Origin: Clostridium lundense DSM 17049
GTDB lineage: Bacteria > Bacillota > Clostridia > Clostridiales > Clostridiaceae
Assembly: GCF_000619945.1 (NCBI RefSeq)
Contig: NZ_JHVC01000036.1
Coordinates: 1 to 22,676 of the forward strand
Direction of reading: 5' to 3'
DNA length: 22,676 nt
Shown here: piece after piece, positions 14,311 to 21,804 of the stretch
How positions within the stretch are numbered: position 1 is the stretch's first letter
Layout of the letters: each line of letters opens with the position of its first letter
The notes under the pieces: model-generated
Database searches by the model: none
What the model saw: the letters and a program-made list of their open reading frames with translations, nothing else
What the model was told of the DNA's origin: nothing
Program-made: the position numbers and the translations under genes

Positions 14311-15730
14311 AATTAAATATTATTTTTATAGTTGTTCCCTTGTTTAATTCACTTTCTATTTCTAATTCAGCCTGATGAATTTTTGCTATTTCAGCACATA
14401 TAGCAAGTCCAAGTCCAGCACCATTGTTAGCTCTAGTTCTTGATTTATCAACCATATAAAAGGCTTCAAAAACTTTTGGAATATCTTCTTTAGAAATACC
14501 AATGCCTTCATCCTTTATTTGGAGTACAACTTTATTTTCTTTATTCTTATATACATTTAAATATATATTGCTATCCTCTTTTGATGCTTTAATAGAATTG
14601 TCAATTAAATTACTAATTAAATTACTAATCAAATCTTTTTCTACAACAATTTCATACTCTTCACTGCAAATTATTAAATCAATATTTTTATCCTGTAACT
14701 TAGGTTTCAAGATATCCTTTAATTCTTCCAATATATTTTTTATGTTTTCTTTTTTCATTTTAAAATTTTCTCTTTTAAGCAATATTAAATCCATCATCTT
14801 CCACGATAGTTCTTCTAGTCTTTTTCCTTCTTTAAATATATGGTTTAATCCTTCCATAAATATTTTTTCATTATATGAAGTTGAACGAAGAAAATCTGCA
14901 TACCCAATTATAGCAGTTAAAGGTGTTTTTAATTCATGTGTGAAATTATCTATGAATCTTTGTTTTTCTTCAGTCTTAAGTTCTAACTCATTTATTTTCC
15001 CCTCAACAGCATTTGCCATTTTATTAAAGTTTTCTGCTAAAATTCCTATTTCATCCTTGGAATTAATATCTGCTCTCTCTGAATAATTACCTTTTGATAC
15101 TATTCTTGTGGTTTTTATTAGATTATCTATAGGACTGGTAATATACTTGCTTAATATATACATACCAATAGCTAAAATTATAGTTACCACTATTGATAAT
15201 TGAATAAAAAAATTATATTGTTGTTTTCTATCTTCATAAATATATGTTACATCATGAATATATGAAAGCTTTAAATCTTCCCCTTGTATATGTACTAAAC
15301 CAGTTATAAATAATAATGTTTTATTTTCTACATCCCTTATAATGTATTTTCTTTCATCATAAGAGACATTTTTTAGCTCTTCTCTTTCTCTTGGAACCTT
15401 AAATTTTAAGTTGGTAAAAACTACATCATTATTTTTATCTAAAACCTCCAAATAAATATCTTTAGAATTAATTTTTTTTAAATAGTTTTTAATAATTTCT
15501 TTACTCTTAGATTTACTATTTTCCTCTAAATCTGTATCTAAATAATAATTTGAAATCATATTGTAATAACTAATTCCTGATAAAATATTACTTTGTTCAT
15601 TAATTGACCTATCTATCTCTCTTTTTAAATTTAAATTATGGCTATTTTCTATTAAAAAAATAGAACCAAAATTAAGGGATATTAAAAATAGCAACAATGA
15701 ATATATGAATATCTTTTGCCAAAACTTCAT
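14309..15730 (-). CDS. Sensor histidine kinase, OmpR/EnvZ-type two-component system
   Basis: The 473-residue membrane kinase has membrane helix 1 at about 7-27, an extracytoplasmic sensor of about 140 residues (30-172), helix 2 at about 174-196 and HAMP at about 197-250. The HisKA motif is FTH265ELKTPLTAIIGY. The HATPase domain has N box N374..N378 and glycine boxes DEGIG (407-411) and GAGLGLA (437-443). All catalytic elements are present. It would autophosphorylate at His265 and pass phosphate to the adjacent regulator. Its ATG follows the regulator's TAA with no gap, so the pair is translationally coupled. The extracytoplasmic region is not a recognised sensor fold to me. No terminator is evident before the next gene, so some read-through into the secreted-protein gene is possible. 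Confidence 0.93.
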   Translation of the reverse strand: MKFWQKIFIYSLLLFLISLNFGSIFLIENSHNLNLKREIDRSINEQSNILSGISYYNMISNYYLDTDLEENSKSKSKEIIKNYLKKINSKDIYLEVLDKNNDVVFTNLKFKVPREREELKNVSYDERKYIIRDVENKTLLFITGLVHIQGEDLKLSYIHDVTYIYEDRKQQYNFFIQLSIVVTIILAIGMYILSKYITSPIDNLIKTTRIVSKGNYSERADINSKDEIGILAENFNKMANAVEGKINELELKTEEKQRFIDNFTHELKTPLTAIIGYADFLRSTSYNEKIFMEGLNHIFKEGKRLEELSWKMMDLILLKRENFKMKKENIKNILEELKDILKPKLQDKNIDLIICSEEYEIVVEKDLISNLISNLIDNSIKASKEDSNIYLNVYKNKENKVVLQIKDEGIGISKEDIPKVFEAFYMVDKSRTRANNGAGLGLAICAEIAKIHQAELEIESELNKGTTIKIIFN

Positions 15731-16393
15731 TTAATCCTCCAATCTGTAACCAAACTTATATACAGTTTTAATTTTTTCATCTAAATCAAGTTTTTTTCTA
15801 AGCCTTTGAATATGCATATCAACAGTTCTAGTCTCACCTAAATAATCATATCCCCATACTTTTTCTAAGATTTTCTCTCTAGATAGAGCTATACCTTTAT
15901 TCTGTATTAAAAGACTTAAAAGCTCAAATTCTTTTAAAGTTAAATCTATAATATTCCCTTGTTTTTTTACAATCATTTCTTTTAAACATATTTCTAAATC
16001 TTCAAATCTTAAAATATCATTCTTTTTTCCATAACGTCTTAAAACCGCCTCAACTCTAGCTAAAAGTTCTATGGATTCAAAAGGTTTAACAACATAATCA
16101 TCAGCCCCCATTTTAAGCCCCTTAACCTTGTCTGCAATGGACGACTTAGCAGTTAAAAAAATTATGGGTATATCCTTATATTTTATTTTCTCTATTACAC
16201 TAAATCCATCTAATTTAGGAAGCATAATATCTAAAAGTATTAAATCAAATTCTTCTTTTTCAATTATTTCTAAAGCTTGTATCCCATTATAAGCCTGCTT
16301 AGTTTCATAATTAACCATATTTAAATTAAGTTTTATTAAATCTGAAATAGTTGAATCATCTTCTACAATTAAAACTTTTTCCATTATAATCAA
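15731..16393 (-). CDS. OmpR/PhoB-family response regulator
   Basis: The 220-residue protein has a receiver domain (residues 5-118) with acidic pocket E11-D12-D13, phosphoacceptor D55 in LILLD55IMLPKLDGF, T81 and K103. A winged-helix effector domain follows at about 128-218 (LTLKEFELLSLLIQNKGIAL, then EKVWGYDYLGETRTVDMHIQ and RLRKKLD), typical of OmpR/PhoB regulators that bind tandem direct repeats. Exactly such repeats sit upstream of this operon and of the next gene. Start choice: AAGGAG lies 6 nt before a TTG at 16393 but 15 nt before the ATG at 16384, so the TTG is favoured. It is the first gene of the operon with the histidine kinase. Confidence 0.93.
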   Translation of the reverse strand: MIIMEKVLIVEDDSTISDLIKLNLNMVNYETKQAYNGIQALEIIEKEEFDLILLDIMLPKLDGFSVIEKIKYKDIPIIFLTAKSSIADKVKGLKMGADDYVVKPFESIELLARVEAVLRRYGKKNDILRFEDLEICLKEMIVKKQGNIIDLTLKEFELLSLLIQNKGIALSREKILEKVWGYDYLGETRTVDMHIQRLRKKLDLDEKIKTVYKFGYRLED

Positions 16394-16653
16394 TTCACTC
16401 TCCTTAGAAATCGTTATCCAGGGACGTAACCCATCAATACTCCCACTTTAAAGAATATAGGAGTATTGGATCGGACAAAAGAAAACGAAGAGCTTTATTA
16501 CTAAAAAACTCTTCATTAACTCCATAACATATTATTCGTTTAATATGTTATCATATTTAATTAACAATAAATATATAATATTTAAACCTCTCACGCCATT
16601 GTTTACTGTTGATTAACATAATACTTTTTACAACTTAAAGTATACTATTAATA
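16394..16653 (-). other. Structured leader of the two-component operon, three hairpins
   Basis: If transcription starts just below the -10 at 16654-16659, the response-regulator mRNA has a leader of about 250 nt with three potential stems. ATAACATATTA pairs perfectly with 16541-16551 (16524-16534, loop TTCGTT). GAAGAG pairs with CTCTTC (16487-16492/16509-16514) and is followed on the minus strand by GTTTTCTTTT, like a weak terminator. CAATACTCC pairs with GGAGTATTG (16435-16443/16460-16468). GGGTTACGTCCC and GTTA/TAAC pairings follow close to the ribosome binding site. I do not recognise a known riboswitch. The stretch contains no credible ORF. Confidence 0.4.
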
Positions 16654-16654
16654 T
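16627..16654 (+). promoter_or_regulatory. Possible divergent promoter towards the M28 peptidase gene
   Basis: TTTACA (16627-16632), 16 bp, TAATAT (16649-16654) on the plus strand has the same hexamer and spacing as the two minus-strand promoters, and a half-site ACTTTTTACAACTT surrounds the -35. It would give a leader of about 170 nt before the peptidase. There is only one repeat, so control by the same regulator is uncertain. Confidence 0.3.
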
Positions 16655-16696
16655 TTATAAAAATTATTGATTAGTTGTAAAATAGTTGTAAAATCT
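16654..16696 (-). promoter_or_regulatory. Promoter and autoregulatory site of the two-component operon
   Basis: On the minus strand TTTACA (plus 16676-16681) and TATAAA (plus 16654-16659) are 16 bp apart. TTGTAAAAT occurs at plus 16675-16683 and 16686-16694, an 11-bp period overlapping the -35. The 25 bases 16672-16696 are identical to 14286-14310 at the secreted-protein promoter, with the same distance to the -10. This argues for positive autoregulation by the encoded regulator. Confidence 0.7.
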
Positions 16697-16830
16697 ATAC
16701 TCACGTCTATATAGTACATGTACAATTAACGCCTATTCCTAACTTATTAATATTCTTCTTCATGTCATTAAAGCTTATGTAAATTCATAGAATATTCTAA
16801 AGTAAAATAATATTGTTAGGTGAATATATA

Positions 16831-18828
16831 ATGTTTAAAGAGTTCTATCAGTCTATAGACTCCTCCTATACTGAAGAAGTTATAGATAAACTATCAAGTT
16901 TTGGGGATGATCCTGCTACTGGGAATCGTTCTGCTGGTTCTAAAGCATGTACAATGGCAGCAAAATATCTTTACAATAAATTCGAAGGAATTGGATTAAC
17001 TAATGTACACTTAGATGATTTTATAGTTAATGGATGGACATTTAATGGTGCAAACTTAAAATATATAGATAACTTAGGAAAAGCAAATAAAATAGTTCTT
17101 GGTGGATATGCTACTAACTTTGTAGTCAATAATAAAGAATTTAAAATTGTTGATGGTGGAAAAGGTACTCTAAAAGAATTGGAGTCACTTGGAGATATTA
17201 ATGGTAAGCTAGTTTTAATATCTACACTAAATACCTATTATGATTATTGGGTTAACTTTCCTTCATATCAAGCATATCTTAAGGGTGCTGCTGGAGTAAT
17301 AGTTGCTGCTACTCATAATATCCCTTTTGATGATATTTTAATTTCAAATGATATCTTAGTACCTTCTTATTGTAAAACCCTTTCAATAAGTATAGGTGAT
17401 GCAAATAAACTAAAATCCTTAATTAAAGCCAGTGTAGATAATGAAATTAGTGTAACTCTTAACGCTGAATCTAAGGTTCTCCCTTACCAAACTTCATATA
17501 ATGTTTGGGGTGAAATTAAAGGAAAAACTGATGAAGTAATTTATTTAATGGCTCACTATGATGGTTATTATCACTCCTACTTTGATGACGCTTCAGGTGT
17601 ATCTGAAATTTTAGGTATTGCTAAAGCCTTAATTAATAGTTTTTATGACAATAAGAAAACAATAAGAATTATAGCTCATGGTGCTGAAGAATGGGGAAAG
17701 GGCTATACTCCTTTTGATTGGGCTGCGGGGGCATATGAACAAATAATGCATATCCACCCCGAATGGCCAGAAAAAGCTTTTGCTTTAATAAATATAGATG
17801 GTAACTTCCCCATTACAAATGAAAGAAATTATATAATATATACCTCTCCAGAATTATTTAACTTTGTAAAAAATAATACTTCAAATATGTTATCAGAAAT
17901 TCCTAATTATAATTTTAATATTAAATATCCTGTACCATTACCTTATGAAGACTTTATTTATCAAAAATCAGGTATTCCTGCAATAACCGCTGGGGATGAT
18001 TTTGAAAATAGCTTATATTATAAAGCATATTATCATAGCTCAGCAGATAGTAAAGGAGCAGGTTTTGATATAGAAACTCATAAATTAATCCAATGTTTAT
18101 ATGGAAGTATCCTTATATATTTAGATAATCTTTCAATAAGGCCAATGGATTTTCATACTCGTTTTGTGGATTTGAAAAATAGTTTTGATTTAACTCATGT
18201 AGATAATAATTTAATACACTTAATTAATAGACTTTGTTTTTATAGCAAACAATTAACTTATAAAATTAAAAACATTAACTCTAATAACTATACCTATTCT
18301 GATTTTAACTATGAATTAAACCAAAAACTTTATAAATTGTATAAAATAATACAAGATAATTTCTTAGCCTTTAACTATTCACTAGAAATAGTTTTTCCTC
18401 ATTCTGTATCTCAAAATAATTTAAGTTTATTATCCAATGCAATAAATGCACTTAAAAACAAAACGGAATCTTTAGAGGATATAGTTAATAACTATATTTT
18501 AGAAATTGATTTAAACTATTTAGTATTTGACTATGATAAAACAGTATATAACTTCATGGCTAATAGGTATAGTTATGGTAGTGAAAATACCTTTGGTGAA
18601 AAAATGTATTTAAACCCTAATGAAGATTTATATGATGTGGCTCACTCATTAAAATCCAAATATAATGAAGTATCTCCTAATGTAAATAAGGAAATCGATA
18701 TGTTAACAACTGCTTATAATAATCAAACTGAATACTATAAAAAAACATTGAATAAGGAATTTGAAGCTGGTTGTAAAATACTAAAATATATAAAGTATAT
18801 ATTAGAGGACATAACCCTATTACACTAG
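16831..18828 (+). CDS. M28-family zinc metallopeptidase with PA-type insert
   Basis: This 665-residue protein would be a di-zinc aminopeptidase-like enzyme. The metal-site pattern of M28 can be read: H242-x-D244 in MAHYDG, bridging D253 in DDASG, catalytic E286 and ligand E287 in HGAEEWG, D323 in INIDG and H402 in YYHSSAD. A PA-like segment lies between about 105 and 215 (GDINGKLVLIS, then YLKGAAGVIVA). After the catalytic domain (to about 425) there is a further helical region of about 240 residues with no family I recognise, making the protein longer than typical M28 enzymes. No signal peptide is visible, so it is probably cytoplasmic or exported by an unknown route. The start at 16831 is chosen because TTAGGTGA lies 7 nt upstream. 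It is divergent from the two-component operon. Confidence 0.88.
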   Translation: MFKEFYQSIDSSYTEEVIDKLSSFGDDPATGNRSAGSKACTMAAKYLYNKFEGIGLTNVHLDDFIVNGWTFNGANLKYIDNLGKANKIVLGGYATNFVVNNKEFKIVDGGKGTLKELESLGDINGKLVLISTLNTYYDYWVNFPSYQAYLKGAAGVIVAATHNIPFDDILISNDILVPSYCKTLSISIGDANKLKSLIKASVDNEISVTLNAESKVLPYQTSYNVWGEIKGKTDEVIYLMAHYDGYYHSYFDDASGVSEILGIAKALINSFYDNKKTIRIIAHGAEEWGKGYTPFDWAAGAYEQIMHIHPEWPEKAFALINIDGNFPITNERNYIIYTSPELFNFVKNNTSNMLSEIPNYNFNIKYPVPLPYEDFIYQKSGIPAITAGDDFENSLYYKAYYHSSADSKGAGFDIETHKLIQCLYGSILIYLDNLSIRPMDFHTRFVDLKNSFDLTHVDNNLIHLINRLCFYSKQLTYKIKNINSNNYTYSDFNYELNQKLYKLYKIIQDNFLAFNYSLEIVFPHSVSQNNLSLLSNAINALKNKTESLEDIVNNYILEIDLNYLVFDYDKTVYNFMANRYSYGSENTFGEKMYLNPNEDLYDVAHSLKSKYNEVSPNVNKEIDMLTTAYNNQTEYYKKTLNKEFEAGCKILKYIKYILEDITLLH

Positions 18829-18866
18829 ATAAGCTCATAGTTTGCAAAATTATAAAATTATAAATC

Positions 18867-18906
18867 AAAAGGCCTCCAACATATTTTTATATATGGGAGG
18901 CCTTTT
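18867..18906. terminator. Bidirectional terminator after the M28 peptidase
   Basis: AAAAGGCCTCC (18867-18877) and GGAGGCCTTTT (18896-18906) form a perfect 11-bp stem, extended by CATAT/ATATG past a two-base bulge. It serves the peptidase gene on the plus strand and the 124-residue gene ending at 18924 on the minus strand. Confidence 0.9.
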
Positions 18907-18923
18907 AATTTGCTTTTTATAAT

Positions 18924-19298
18924 TTAAAGCACAGTAATTCCACTTTCAAAAATAACTTTTAAATATTCACCTTCAAATAAAAAATCCATGCTCAAGGTTA
19001 AATCATTTTCCTCTGCATCACTAGTAAAAGCATACTCATAACCTATTCCACTTTTATCGTTATAAGGATAAAAGTGTTCTTGCCAAGAACCACAACCTTC
19101 ATAATCGTCAATTTCCTCTAAGCCGTTGTCTTCTTTATAGTGCTCTATAAATTCTGATAAAAATTCTATATTCCAACTTCCAAGGTCATCAACCTTTTCA
19201 CCAACAACTTTATAATTTTCCTCAGAAATTGCATTAACAATTTCTTTAGCAAATTCTTTTATAGCTTGTCTTTCTTCTCCTACGATAAATTTAATCAT
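18924..19298 (-). CDS. Acidic 124-residue hypothetical protein
   Basis: This small, strongly acidic, soluble protein has an N-terminal helix (GEERQAIKEFAKEIVNAISE), a middle segment with GCGSWQEHFYPYND and a C-terminal beta stretch DLTLSMDFLFEGEYLKVIFE ending ITVL. Helix plus a C-terminal sheet ending in a hydrophobic VL is seen in small acidic immunity-type or DUF7668-like proteins, but I cannot confirm membership. No signal peptide or membrane helix is visible. AGGAG lies six bases before the ATG, and an extended -10 (TGGTACAAT, plus 19336-19344) is about 40 bp upstream. It has its own promoter and shares the bidirectional terminator, so it is probably monocistronic. Function unknown. No toxin gene is adjacent. 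Confidence 0.7.
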   Translation of the reverse strand: MIKFIVGEERQAIKEFAKEIVNAISEENYKVVGEKVDDLGSWNIEFLSEFIEHYKEDNGLEEIDDYEGCGSWQEHFYPYNDKSGIGYEYAFTSDAEENDLTLSMDFLFEGEYLKVIFESGITVL

Positions 19299-19335
19299 AA
19301 CATTCTCCTATTGTATAAAATATTCTTTGATTTCA

Positions 19336-19344
19336 ATTGTACCA
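19336..19344 (-). promoter_or_regulatory. Extended -10 element of the acidic hypothetical gene
   Basis: The minus strand reads TGG-TACAAT, five of six matches to TATAAT with a TGn extension, about 40 bp upstream of the start codon. No good -35 lies at 17 bp. Confidence 0.4.
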
Positions 19345-19391
19345 CAAACACATAAATCCAGTATATCAATTTATAGTCACTAAGTATCTCT

Positions 19392-20489
19392 TTACTTGGG
19401 AATGAGCCTGATAATCTTATCGTCAGTTATATTAGGATTCCCTCTGCCATCTCTATTACTTGTTGTAAGATAAATTGATCCATCTTTCCCTTGAATAACA
19501 TCACGCAAACGTCCATACTGATTTCTAAACCATGATTCTATATTCTTCACTGCCGTTCCTTCTTTGTTTAGCGAAATAGCAAGTAATTGCTGTCCACGTA
19601 AATTAGCAACCAGTAATTTACCTTGCCATGGCCCTTGATCTATAAAGGCAATTCCAGAAGGTGCCCATGTCTCTTCTCCGCTGTGTATCAAAGGCTTTTG
19701 TGTCTTAACTTCTTGAGACTCTTCATCTCCTTGAACAAGAGGCCATCCATAATTGGCTCCTGGTTGTATTATATTTATCTCATCATGTGCTAACTGTCCG
19801 TGCTCTGATGCATACAAAATATTTTTTGAATTCCATGCTAAACCTTGTGGATTTCGATGACCTAAGCTATACACAGGTGAATTAGCAATTGGATTATCTT
19901 TTGGAACACTTCCATCTAGTTCTATTCGCAGTATTTTTCCTGCTGTACTTCTTAAATCTTGTGCTAATGCAGAATTTCCTGCATCTCCTGTTGTTATATA
20001 TAACTTCTTGTCTGGGCCTATCTTTAACCTTCCTCCATTATGAATTTGTCCACCAGGAATCCTATCAAGAAGAACTCTATCAATGGATGCCCTGTTATTG
20101 TTTTCAACCAATCTTACCACACGGTTATATATTCGATTACCTTCTGCATATGAATGCATAACATACATATAATGGTTTTGCGAATAATTAGGGTCTAAAG
20201 CAATACCCATTAGACCACCCTCTCCCCTACTTACAAAGGGTGCTCCAAATGTGATTAGTGGCTGTGTTAGAAGTTTACCATCTTCAATAATTCTAATTGC
20301 CCCAGATCGCTCCGTAAAATATATTTTCCCTTCATTGCTTATGTCCATAGCCCAGGGTACATATAAATTTTCAGCAATAACTTCAACTTCATATTGAAAT
20401 TGCCTTGATGTAATTGATCTTGTTTTCACATTAGCTGCATTACCACCACGAAATATCATTTTAGATAAAATGTTGCGAATTTTTTTCAT
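19392..20489 (-). CDS. PQQ-dependent sugar dehydrogenase-like beta-propeller (glucose/sorbosone dehydrogenase family)
   Basis: The 365-residue protein has the blade repeats of the soluble glucose dehydrogenase/aldose sugar dehydrogenase family: VPWAMDISNEGKIYFTER at about 44, GEGGLMGIALDPNY near 90, QIHNGGRLKIGPDKKLYITT near 150, YSLGHRNPQGLAW, then ANYGWPLVQGDEE and APSGIAFI. Members oxidise sugars outside the membrane using PQQ and calcium, although several homologues do not bind PQQ. The N-terminus is basic but shows no hydrophobic signal sequence or lipobox, which is odd for a family that is normally exported. PQQ synthesis is not expected in clostridia, so the enzymatic role is doubtful. 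The start at 20489 is chosen because GGAGGA lies seven bases upstream; an upstream in-frame ATG at 20543 has no such site. It stands alone. Confidence 0.85.
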   Translation of the reverse strand: MKKIRNILSKMIFRGGNAANVKTRSITSRQFQYEVEVIAENLYVPWAMDISNEGKIYFTERSGAIRIIEDGKLLTQPLITFGAPFVSRGEGGLMGIALDPNYSQNHYMYVMHSYAEGNRIYNRVVRLVENNNRASIDRVLLDRIPGGQIHNGGRLKIGPDKKLYITTGDAGNSALAQDLRSTAGKILRIELDGSVPKDNPIANSPVYSLGHRNPQGLAWNSKNILYASEHGQLAHDEINIIQPGANYGWPLVQGDEESQEVKTQKPLIHSGEETWAPSGIAFIDQGPWQGKLLVANLRGQQLLAISLNKEGTAVKNIESWFRNQYGRLRDVIQGKDGSIYLTTSNRDGRGNPNITDDKIIRLIPK

Positions 20490-20615
20490 ACTCTTATCCT
20501 CCAAACTTAAATGATAAAAGCCACCATATATAATATTCATCATAAATTATGTATATCACTTACTTGAAAATATATAATCTACTAAAATATAATACTCTCT
20601 AATGTATTTACAAAA

Positions 20616-20653
20616 AACTAAAACGCCGGCACTGAATTATCCAATACCGGCGT
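20616..20653 (-). terminator. Terminator after the DUF1963 gene
   Basis: ACGCCGG (20623-20629) and CCGGCGT (20647-20653) make a 7-bp GC-rich stem. On the minus strand it is followed by TTTTAGTTTTTTG. It lies about 105 bases below the DUF1963 stop and ends that transcript before the dehydrogenase gene. Confidence 0.8.
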
Positions 20654-20757
20654 GAGTTTTATTGGTGGAGGCGAAATGCAGCGACCCAATGTATATTTTA
20701 TGAAAGCATTGCTTCATTATGTTTTTAAGTAATCTCTAATATAGGAACTGGATTTTT

Positions 20758-21495
20758 TTAACCTGCATCAGCTTTAAGGGAACTAAAGTCCAAATTCTTA
20801 AGGTGTTCCCACTTTATAAATATCATCAATTTATCACCATCGTGCCAATACCATTCAAGGTCGTCGTCTGAACTAATTGTCAATAGTGAAATCCATTCTG
20901 TTCCAGGTGTTGGATCATAAGCTAGTGTACAATGTGATGGATACCCTAGAAGATAGTCAGAACTTTTATGTAAAGATTCTCGTATTTCGCTGTAAATATC
21001 ATTTTCCTCTTCAGTGAAAGGCCAGTTCTTCACTTGATATTCATCATATGGAATATCAATGGTTGGAGAAAACTCAATAACAGTTGACTTACCAACAATA
21101 GAATTAGGTGACACAATAGTCTCTAGGTTTGTAGTATCTGGAGTAAATATTGCGTGAATATATCCTTCTTCCCAGGTTTCCAAATCATACTCCTCCTCAA
21201 AATCATCCATAACAAAAAGACTAAGAAGTCCGCTTTTTGGCAGATCCGTTTCTGCACTTGTAATTTCTGAAAAGTTGATTTGACCAAGAAAACGGTAGGG
21301 TTTCATATTATATGTAGGCCACTCACTTCCTACTGGTAAATCAGGTGCACCTCCAAAGCGACTACATCCCAAATGTGGTTCACTATCTTCATTTTTCAAA
21401 ATATCAATTGCTGGACGTATAACTTCCATCAAAAATTCCTTATGTTGTGAAATATCTGATTGTATTACCGTCTCTAAAAATTTGTTAGTATTCAT
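20758..21495 (-). CDS. DUF1963 (YwqG-like) protein
   Basis: This 245-residue soluble protein has the conserved core of the YwqG/DUF1963 family: SRFGGAPDLPVGSEWPTYNM and PYRFLGQINFSEI, then LPKSGLLSLFV. Further on come LLGYPSHCTLAYDPTPGTEW, LLTISSD and the C-terminal DLEWYWHDGDKLMIFIKWEHL. The family is widespread in Firmicutes, often next to SMI1/KNR4-type or toxin-immunity genes, but its function is not established. No such partner is visible here apart from the acidic protein at 18924, separated by the dehydrogenase gene. AGGAGG lies six bases before the ATG. It is followed by its own terminator. Confidence 0.85.
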   Translation of the reverse strand: MNTNKFLETVIQSDISQHKEFLMEVIRPAIDILKNEDSEPHLGCSRFGGAPDLPVGSEWPTYNMKPYRFLGQINFSEITSAETDLPKSGLLSLFVMDDFEEEYDLETWEEGYIHAIFTPDTTNLETIVSPNSIVGKSTVIEFSPTIDIPYDEYQVKNWPFTEEENDIYSEIRESLHKSSDYLLGYPSHCTLAYDPTPGTEWISLLTISSDDDLEWYWHDGDKLMIFIKWEHLKNLDFSSLKADAG

Positions 21496-21804
21496 GATAA
21501 ACCTCCTAGAATTTCTTAGTTTCAGTGTACTTTAGTTGGCAAACTATTTTATATATTTCCATTCACATATTCTTCTTTAATGGTCGAAGATGTATTTCGA
21601 ATCTTTAAAACTACTTTATCATTGTCCAAAGTCTCAACCATGTTATGTATAACTTTCTATATTATAATTTATATAATAAGATTTCTATGTGTATATTTTA
21701 CCATAACTCATTTCTGCATATTTTGTAAAATAAAAGTATTAATTGACACATTATTCATTTTACCCCTATAATTGATAGTAACTTAATAAACGGAGGCTGA
21801 ATGA
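21496..21804. other. Intergenic region between divergent genes
   Basis: The first 245 bases hold no recognisable gene. Short open frames on either strand (30-63 codons) lack ribosome binding sites or family features. The right part carries the consensus promoter described separately and the GGAGG site of the following gene. Confidence 0.6.
21743..21772 (+). promoter_or_regulatory. Consensus vegetative promoter of the truncated membrane protein gene
   Basis: TTGACA (21743-21748) and TATAAT (21767-21772), both perfect hexamers, are 18 bp apart. The -10 lies 32 bp upstream of the start codon. This is the best sigma-A promoter in the window and predicts constitutive expression. Confidence 0.75.

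Noticed and set aside
14502..15086. Long open frame (194 codons) on the plus strand
   Set aside because: It lies entirely antisense to the histidine kinase, has a hydrophobic low-complexity composition produced by the AT-rich complement, and has no ribosome binding site.
16394..16653. A known riboswitch class in the leader of the two-component operon
   Set aside because: I compared it by eye with the conserved cores of c-di-GMP, fluoride and guanidine riboswitches and found no match; it is reported only as an unidentified structured leader.
20661..20690. ATTGG...CCAAT hairpin containing GGTGGAGGCG, resembling the 3' end of a tRNA on the minus strand
   Set aside because: No acceptor stem, anticodon arm or T-loop can be built around it.
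21580..21771. A 63-codon plus-strand frame before the truncated membrane protein gene
   Set aside because: It has no ribosome binding site, a composition typical of AT-rich noncoding DNA, and overlaps the consensus promoter at 21743-21772.
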